From Hymenopus coronatus (lineage: Eukaryota > Arthropoda > Insecta > Mantodea > Hymenopodidae): DNA of 64,000 nt. The notes under the pieces are model-generated. The model ran no database searches. It saw nothing but the letters and a program-made list of their open reading frames with translations, and was not told where the DNA came from. Both the position numbers and the translations under genes were made by a program. Below are positions 57,980 through 64,000 of this stretch, piece by piece (position 1 is the first letter of the stretch; each line of letters starts with the position of its first letter). The stretch covers positions 15,607,001 to 15,671,000 of the forward strand of contig CM060899.1 of NCBI GenBank assembly GCA_030762935.1, written 5' to 3'.

Positions 57980-59436
57980 ATGGCACCAAAACTAAAACCC
58001 CTTAATTCAAATAAAGACGTTGGAAAGGAAGTAGTCGAGTCATGTGGTCCTCGCTACTTGGTTATTAATAGGACAGAGGAAGGTAAGAAGTTCCTTACGG
58101 TGAGCCCTTTTACTATCCAAAAGGGTCTCGATGCCATTGTTGGTCCGGTTAAATCCTGCGTTCGAGCTCGCAATGGTACACTTCTTGTCGAAGCCAACTC
58201 CGCCTCGTAAGCTGCAAGGATACTTAAAGCCACCATGTTAGCCAGCTATCCAGTGAAGGTCGAGGTGCACAAGTCGCTGAACTCCTCCCGCGGTGTAGTA
58301 ACAACCCGCGCGTTGGACGGTTTGTCCATTGAAGAGATCCAAGAAAATCTTGCGACTCAGGGTGTCTCATCTGTTTATCAGGTACAACGTAAGATCAACG
58401 GTGACTTCCTGCCTACTCGTACCCTGTCTCTTACTTTTGATCGGGTTGACCTCCCTCAAAAGATTAGAGCAGGGTATGAAGCCATCGAAGTTAGGCCTTA
58501 TATACCCAATCCGCTGAGGTGCTTTGAATGCCAGCGTTTTGGTCACACTAGTGAGTTGTGTACCGGCAAGTCCACGTGCGTCCACTGCGGTGACATCTCC
58601 CACGATGGGGCTTGTGCTTCAGCTCCATCGTGTGTGAACTGTAACGGGGAACACCCATCTAGTTCCCGAGACTGCCCCGTTTTGCAGAGGAACGAGCGAT
58701 CCAGAAGATACGGGTGAAAAAGAAGGTGTCCTTCTTGGAAGCCCGGAAGCTCCTGCGACTCCGCCAACCCTCTGCCCCGAGGTCCGGTACCTGTAGCTCA
58801 GTTGCAGCTAAACCGGTACCGCGTCGTGAAATCGCAACACAGACCGGCGATATGAACGGGGCTACTATTGCGGAAAAGGTTATTTTAGCCCAAGCGCTGC
58901 CAAAGCCTTCGACATCTACACACAAGTCGGTGTTAACATCTGCCAAATCCGCTAGCTTACAGAATAGTCCTGCACACTTGTCACCGAAAGCCTCGACCTC
59001 TGGAACTAAAGTTGGTAAATTCATGACGTCTTCTGCCCCGGAAAAACAGTTTAAGACCAAGTATGTACGACAAGACTTCTTGAAAGAGAATGTGCAATCT
59101 TCTACCAAGTCATCTAAGGGTAAGAAAAGTACACGCAACTCCCCACGTGTATCCTCCTCTGATGGGTCATCTGGGGAGGAGGGCGTGGATCGGCGACGGC
59201 CGTCTTCGCCGATCAGCACATCCAATCGGTTCGAACTTCTCGGACCGAAATTTGGTCTTGAAAAAGGGGCCTCCCTTGTGGAGGAGATGGACCGGGAGGA
59301 TTCTGCCGCCACTGCCAGAGGGACAGTGCGGAAATGGCAGGATCGTGCTCCTGAAAATAGTACTAGCCCAACGCCTAAGAAGAACAAATTGAACCGACCA
59401 GCTAATCCCATTCTGCAGAAGCGTCTTTCGATTTGA
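57980..59436 (+). pseudogene. LINE copy I ORF1 (gag-like, three CCHC knuckles), two lesions
   Basis: The start ATG at 57980 follows a T-rich stretch. Residues 1-76 are open to TAA 58208-58210, where copy B has a glutamine-alanine context; the frame then continues to the knuckles C-F-E-C-Q-R-F-G-H-T-S-E-L-C, C-V-H-C-G-D-I-S-H-D-G-A-C and C-V-N-C-N-G-E-H-P-S-S-S-R-D-C (58515-58675). Loss of one C in a run at about 58676 (CCCC instead of copy B's CCCCC) shifts the frame. The C-terminus continues at 58700-59436, serine/lysine-rich and ending K-R-L-S-I. ORF1 binds the element's RNA. Apart from these two lesions the gene is complete. Confidence 0.9.
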
Positions 59437-59458
59437 AGCTTGTCCCATACTATACTCA

Positions 59459-60199
59459 ATAGCTATTCTCCATTGGAACATACGCGGAATTCGACCACAT
59501 GGACCAGAGCTTGACTTGCTGCGCCAGCATGAACCCTTGGCTGTATGCTTACAAGAGACGAAGCTCCGTCCACAGGACACCGTTACCATCAGGCAGTACT
59601 CCTCCGTACGATGTGATTTATCCCCGGAGGTCGGTGTCCCGGCACATGGGGGCACTATGATGCTTATTCGAGATGATATTTTTGCCAACTCCGTACCCAT
59701 ACAATCTGCAATCCAGTCCGTTGCTGTCAGCATTAAGCTACCCTCTGCTTTATTCACCGTTTGCAGTATCTATTTGCCTCCATCTGCGGACCTCTCGCAC
59801 AGCGACTTAGAACACCTAATTTCGCAGTTGCCACCACCCTTTTTATTGGTAAGCGACGTGAATGCCCATCACCCTCTTTGGGGCTCTCCTCGGGCTTGTG
59901 CGAGAGGTACGCTACTTAAAGAATTCTTGGATAGTCAGAATCTTGCTCTCTTGAACACGGGAGAGCCCACCTTTCTTTCTGACGCCTTTCATAGCTTTTT
60001 ACAAATTGACATTGCAATCTGTTCCCCTCAGCTAGCAGTCACGTTATGCTGGAATATCATCTCGGATTTGCATTTTAGTGACCGCTTTCCTTGTGGTATT
60101 AGTGTCTTGACACCCGTTGTATGTTCCACCCGTTTACCTAGTTGGCGCCTAGACCACGCCAACTGGGAACTGTACTCCCACTTGGCTGAATTTAGCTAA
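59459..60199 (+). pseudogene. LINE copy I ORF2, endonuclease part
   Basis: The expected start codon (ATG in B and G) is ATA at 59459. The apurinic-like endonuclease follows: H-W-N-I-R-G-I, L-Q-E-T-K-L-R-P, H-G-G-T-M-M-L-I, Y-L-P-P, D-V-N-A-H-H-P-L-W-G-S, I-D-I-A-I and S-D-R-F-P. In the last motif the catalytic His of S-D-H-F-P (present in B and G) is Arg, so the nuclease would be dead. TAA at 60197-60199 separates this part from the RT. In the intact element the two are one protein. Confidence 0.9.
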
Positions 60200-62266
60200 G
60201 AAGAGCACGACTCTGTGAACCACTTGGTCGAACATCTCACAGGGACCATTCTTTCTGCTGCTGAACAATCCATTCCGCGTTCGGTGGGCTACAGCCGTCG
60301 ATTTCCGGTACATTGGTGGACCGATGACTGTCGAGATGCTGTTCAAGCTCGCAGACGAGCTCTACGGGTTTTCCAGCGTTTTCCTACTTTGGATAACCTG
60401 ATACACTATAAGCAGATGCATGCACATTCTAGGCGGGTTATTAAGGATAGCAAAAAGATGTGGGATAAATTCGTGGATTCCTTTAATCGACATACACCTT
60501 CGTCTGTCGTATGGGATAAGTTAAGACGTGTGGCTGGGAAACCGACCCATATGCCCATCGCCGGTCTAAAAACACCTACCGGAGCTGTTGTTGATACATT
60601 TGACGTGGCAAATACTTTAGGCAGTGCATTCGCTCAGGTGTCTAGCTCAGGCAATTATTCCCCTGAGTTTCTTACAGTTAAAACTCAGGTGGAATCTCAA
60701 GAATTCTCGTTTCTTTCTGGCAACCTTGAGGATTATAATCGCCTTTTCACCCTAGCAGAGCTACACAATGCACTCTCCTTTTCACGACACTCAGCACCAG
60801 GGCCAGATGGTATCCACGTCCAAATGTTGCAACATCTCTCTCCTGATGGCAAAGCTTTCCTACTCGAGGTCTATAATCGTGTCTGGGTTGATGACATTTT
60901 TCCAGACAAGTGGAGGGAGGCCACCATCGTACCCATTCTTAAATCTGGAAAGGACCGCCATCTTCCTTCCAGTTACCGTCCAATTTCCCTCACCAGTTGC
61001 GCGTGCAAGATGATGGAACGCCTGATCAATGGACGGTTGGTGTGGTGGCTGGAATCCCACAATCTTCTGACGAACATCCAGTGTGGCTTTCGACGACGAC
61101 GTTCAACAACTGACCACCTTGTCTCTCTGTCAAGTCAGATTATGGCCGGGTTTCTTAAGAACAGCCCGGCAGTTGGGATATTTTTTGACCTCGAGAAGGC
61201 CTACGACACGTGTTGGCGGGCGGGAATATTGCGTTCTCTCCACAACTGGAACATACGTGGACGCCTACCGTTGGTCATTCAGGAGTTTATGCGGGACCGC
61301 GTTTTTCGAGTGAGGGTGGGTTCGGTTTTTTCTAACCATTTTATTCAAGAGAACGGAGTGCCGCAGGGCTCGGTACTCAGCGTGACTCTATTTGCTATTG
61401 CGATAAATTCCATATCACTATGTGTGCCTCAAGGTGTCTCTTCCTGTTTATTCGTGGACGACTTTGCCATCTTCTGTACTTCTCAGCGTACACCGTTTTT
61501 GGAACGCCGTCTCCAGCGGTGTTTGGACAATCTCTATGCATGGAGCTCGAAACACGGTTTTTGTTTCTCCGCTGAGAAGACAGTCTGCGTTAACTTCTGG
61601 CGCCGTAAGTGGCATATGCCGCCGTCTCTTCGACTCGGGCCAGATTTACTTCCTTTCGCAGACGAGGCGAGATTCCTTGGTTTGATCTTCGATCGGAAAC
61701 TTTGTTGGGCACCACAAATAGCACAGCTTAGAGCACGATGTGACCGTTCTCTAAATCTTTTACGGATACTAAGTGGCAAGTCTTGGGGTGCGGATCGGAC
61801 GACATTGCTCCGTCTTTATCGTGCTGTGATTCGTTCGAAGTTGGACTATGGCAGCATTGTGTATTCTTCAGCTCGACCTTCAGTGCTCAGAAGGTTAGAC
61901 ACAGTCCATAACCAGGGCATCCGTGTGGCCGTTGGAGCTTTTCCAACGAGCCCAGTTGTTAGCCTCTACGCCGAATCGGGAGAACCTCCTCTGCGTTGTC
62001 GGCGTGATGTCCTGCTTGCTAATTATGGCTGTGGGCTGAAGTGTATGCCTGGGCATCCAACTTATCACGCGTTTTTCTCCCCTGAGCTGCACGAGCGATA
62101 CTGCCTCCGCTCTCTGAGCCCCAGGCCAGCAGGTTTTCGTTTCCGTGAGCTTCTACGCCAGCACCATGTTGACATTCCTCGGCTGTTATCCCCCTTGGTT
62201 ACGCGCTACCTCACATGTCGATCTCGGGATGACGCTTTAAGGGAAATCTGTTACGCCTCTTTATAG
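60200..62266 (+). pseudogene. LINE copy I ORF2, reverse transcriptase part
   Basis: The frame is open for more than 680 codons. Motifs in order: W-W-T-D-D-C-R-D-A, A-P-G-P-D-G-I-H-V, S-Y-R-P-I-S-L-T-S (about 60972-60998), Q-C-G-F-R-R-R-R-S-T-T-D-H-L (about 61078-61120), F-F-D-L-E-K-A-Y-D-T (about 61180-61208), N-G-V-P-Q-G-S-V-L-S (about 61353-61382), L-F-V-D-D-F-A-I-F (about 61448-61474, catalytic), then F-L-G-L-I-F-D-R-K-L and the thumb. All RT catalytic aspartates are present. A deletion of about 20 bp near 62190, relative to copy B, shifts the frame before RNase H and causes the stop at 62264-62266. Confidence 0.92.
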
Positions 62267-62269
62267 TAT

Positions 62270-63124
62270 TCGTCGTTGTTTTTTTTAGAATTTTTATCCA
62301 AATACAGTGGCCGTATTTGTATTTACACCGATGGTAGTAAGAGCCCCGACGGTGTTGGATGTGCCTTTGTCACTGGCACCGAAACTTCTACTTACGGTTT
62401 GCCTAGTAGCACATCTATATATTCTGCCGAGCTATATGCTATTTATCAAGCCCTTCTGTATATTCGACGTCGAAAATTAGGTGACTGCCTTATTCTTAGT
62501 GATTCCCTTAGTGCCCTTCAGAGCATTCGTGAGCTGTACAATTACCATCATTTGGTGCAGCGCATCCAGGACGTTCTCCACATTTTGCACGCTTCTGATT
62601 TTAATGTGGAGTGCGCATGGATTCCTCGACACGTTGGCTTGCCAGGGAATGACACGGTGGATTTGGCAGCGAAATCGGCAGCCACAGCGCCCAGTGTTAC
62701 GATTACCCATTCAACAGCAGAAGATTTTAGAGTGGCTGTACGGAGAGCCGTTTTTTTGACTTGGCATGCGGAGTGGTCGGCTCTCCGTGGTAATAAGCTG
62801 CGAGAGGTGAAGGACCTCCCTGACAACTGGGTAACCTCCTCTCGTTTATTCCGCCGGGAGGAGGTAGTACTAGCTCGGCTAAGATTTGGCCACTGTATTT
62901 TTACTCACAGTTACCTTTTTAAACGTGAACCTGCTCCTGTCTGTGCGCTCTGTGGGGAGGCACAGACAGTTCCTCATGTGTTGCTGGAGTGTGGTCACCT
63001 GGCACACATTCGGTCATCTATGGGCATGCCGGCCTCTCTTGCTGAGGTCCTGGCAGATGACCCAAGAGCAGTGGACATGATTTTTAAATTTTTAGCAAAA
63101 GTTTCTTTTACCTTGAAGTTTTAG
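62270..63124 (+). pseudogene. LINE copy I ORF2, RNase H and C-terminal zinc finger
   Basis: After the shift the frame continues to the natural stop at 63122-63124. RNase H residues: Asp in Y-T-D-G-S-K (about 62322), Glu in S-A-E-L-Y-A-I (about 62425), Asp in S-D-S-L-S-A-L (about 62500) and Asp in G-N-D-T-V-D-L-A-A-K (about 62648-62670). The usual I-P-G-H-V-G is I-P-R-H-V-G. The C-terminus has C-A-L-C-G-E-A-Q-T-V-P-H-V-L-L-E-C, a probable zinc finger typical of I-like LINE proteins. RNase H would remove the RNA template during insertion. Confidence 0.9.
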
Positions 63125-63315
63125 TGTGATAGCAGTTTTTTAAACTCTTTTGGTTTTAATGTGTTGGTTTTAGATGGAATTTTATTTCCAGCTCTGGTTA
63201 GAGGGCTGGACAGTTCTGTTACTTCTGTTTCAACTCTGTTAGCTCTTTTTCTTGTGTTTACTTTTTTTTTTGCAATGGTATATTTTCTTACTGCCTATTG
63301 CCAAGTTTTAATCAT

Positions 63316-63350
63316 AAGGGCGCTAATGACCCCGGCAGTTGAGCGCCCTT
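63316..63350 (+). promoter_or_regulatory. LINE 3'-terminal stem-loop (copy I)
   Basis: AAGGGCGCT (63316-63324) pairs with AGCGCCCTT (63342-63350), just before TAAACATCATT and the (ATC)n tail. Identical stem to copies B and F. Confidence 0.75.
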
Positions 63351-63360
63351 AAACATCATT

Positions 63361-63397
<37 letters not shown>

Positions 63398-63402
63398 TCT
63401 TT

Positions 63403-64000
63403 GTGTAGAATCTTTGGAAGATAATGAAATTTAATATAAAGTTAGGTTGTTTTTTTTTTATTTTATTTTTTTTTATTTTTCAGTTTTTCTGAGTGCAAAC
63501 ACATGGAACTTTTTCCAAAAAAATTAGCAGAGGGCCTTGAAACGTGTATTTCCTGTGAAATCTTACATTGAATTATATCTACTATTATCTGCTGAAAAAT
63601 GCAGAGTAAAGGGTATTGTAAACGTCCCAGAATGTTAGTCTATGTTTTGAGATTCTGGGAGAGGAGAAAAAAAAAAAAATTTTTTTTGGAAAAAGTCTCA
63701 CACTGACAGAATTACTCAGGAAGTTATATTATAGAAACATTACATTTTAACTGTTTGTTGCATTTACTTCAGCAGTATCGTTAACCATTTATACTGGAAT
63801 GTGACGACCATAAAAATGAAATGGTCTACAGATGGGCTGCAATTTTTAATTATGTATATTAAATAAGTAATAATTCAACAAATCAAGTAAAGAATTGAAG
63901 AAAGTAAACAAAAAAAATCACTTAATTATTTTGAACTGGTCTTGGATGAGCTTTGAAGTATTGAAGAGAGTTCATATTAAGGTGTGGCAAAATGGCTGTA
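63403..64000. other. AT-rich DNA to the window end, no gene seen
   Basis: A/T runs (for example 63668-63688) and short ORFs only. Confidence 0.4.

Larger units (their letters stand above)
57522..63392 (+). mobile_element. I-like LINE copy I, full length with target duplication
   Basis: A perfect 10-bp duplication CAAAATCTTT (57512-57521 and 63393-63402) fixes both ends and a length of 5,871 bp. The 5' end is the run CCCCCC; the 3' end is (ATC)n after the terminal stem-loop. Order: 5' UTR 57522-57979, ORF1 57980-59436, ORF2 59459-63124, 3' UTR 63125-63392. The intact duplication and few lesions mark it as the youngest copy in the window. Confidence 0.95.

Overview
The window looks like a piece of arthropod (probably insect) nuclear genome. 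This rests on one spliced C2H2 zinc-finger gene with a very large intron, on the repeat content (I-like and Jockey-like LINEs, tRNA-derived SINEs, a Penelope-like element, Tc1 and Tigger/jerky transposase relics), and on AT-rich intergenic DNA. There is no rRNA, CRISPR array, bacterial operon or functional tRNA gene. The exact order of insect cannot be read from the sequence.

Layout. 0-4.4 kb: a Jockey-like RT tail, then broken minus-strand LINE pieces with a SINE. 4.4-13.25 kb: two LINE copies head to head (A on minus, B on plus). 13.3-31.5 kb: remains of a virus-like or Polinton-like element. Its protein-primed family B DNA polymerase gene runs on the minus strand from about 24.2 to 14.07 kb and is split by a 6.2-kb LINE (copy C) and a 271-bp SINE. 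Beyond further insertions, the right part (26.2-31.5 kb) holds iteron-like repeats, a TATA/initiator promoter with a leader and splice donor, and a row of small orphan ORFs. Most of these ORFs begin at or within a few bases of a 3' splice site. The row is followed by two minus-strand orphan genes, a hairpin/G-quadruplex control region and a plus-strand orphan ORF. 31.5-34.5 kb: two LINE fragments (E, F).

36.5-53.3 kb: a zinc-finger gene made of a 456-nt acidic coding exon, a 41-nt exon and a seven-finger exon, whose phases join to an open frame of 479 codons. Its 13.6-kb second intron holds a Tc1 relic, satellite-like repeats, a Penelope-like element with an inverted partial copy, a Tigger/jerky pseudogene and LINE copy G. 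Decayed finger repeats continue after the stop codon to 54.75 kb. 55.4-56.5 kb: more LINE relics. 57.52-63.39 kb: the best-preserved LINE (copy I), with a perfect 10-bp target-site duplication and only a few inactivating lesions.

The LINE copies share a 3'-terminal stem-loop with one clear compensatory change and different microsatellite tails, and the full-length ones share a 5' C-run and a 10-bp 5'-UTR stem. The candidate for something undescribed is the 13.3-31.5 kb virus-like locus: its polymerase is recognisable but its other genes are not, and its gene starts follow a splice-site pattern.
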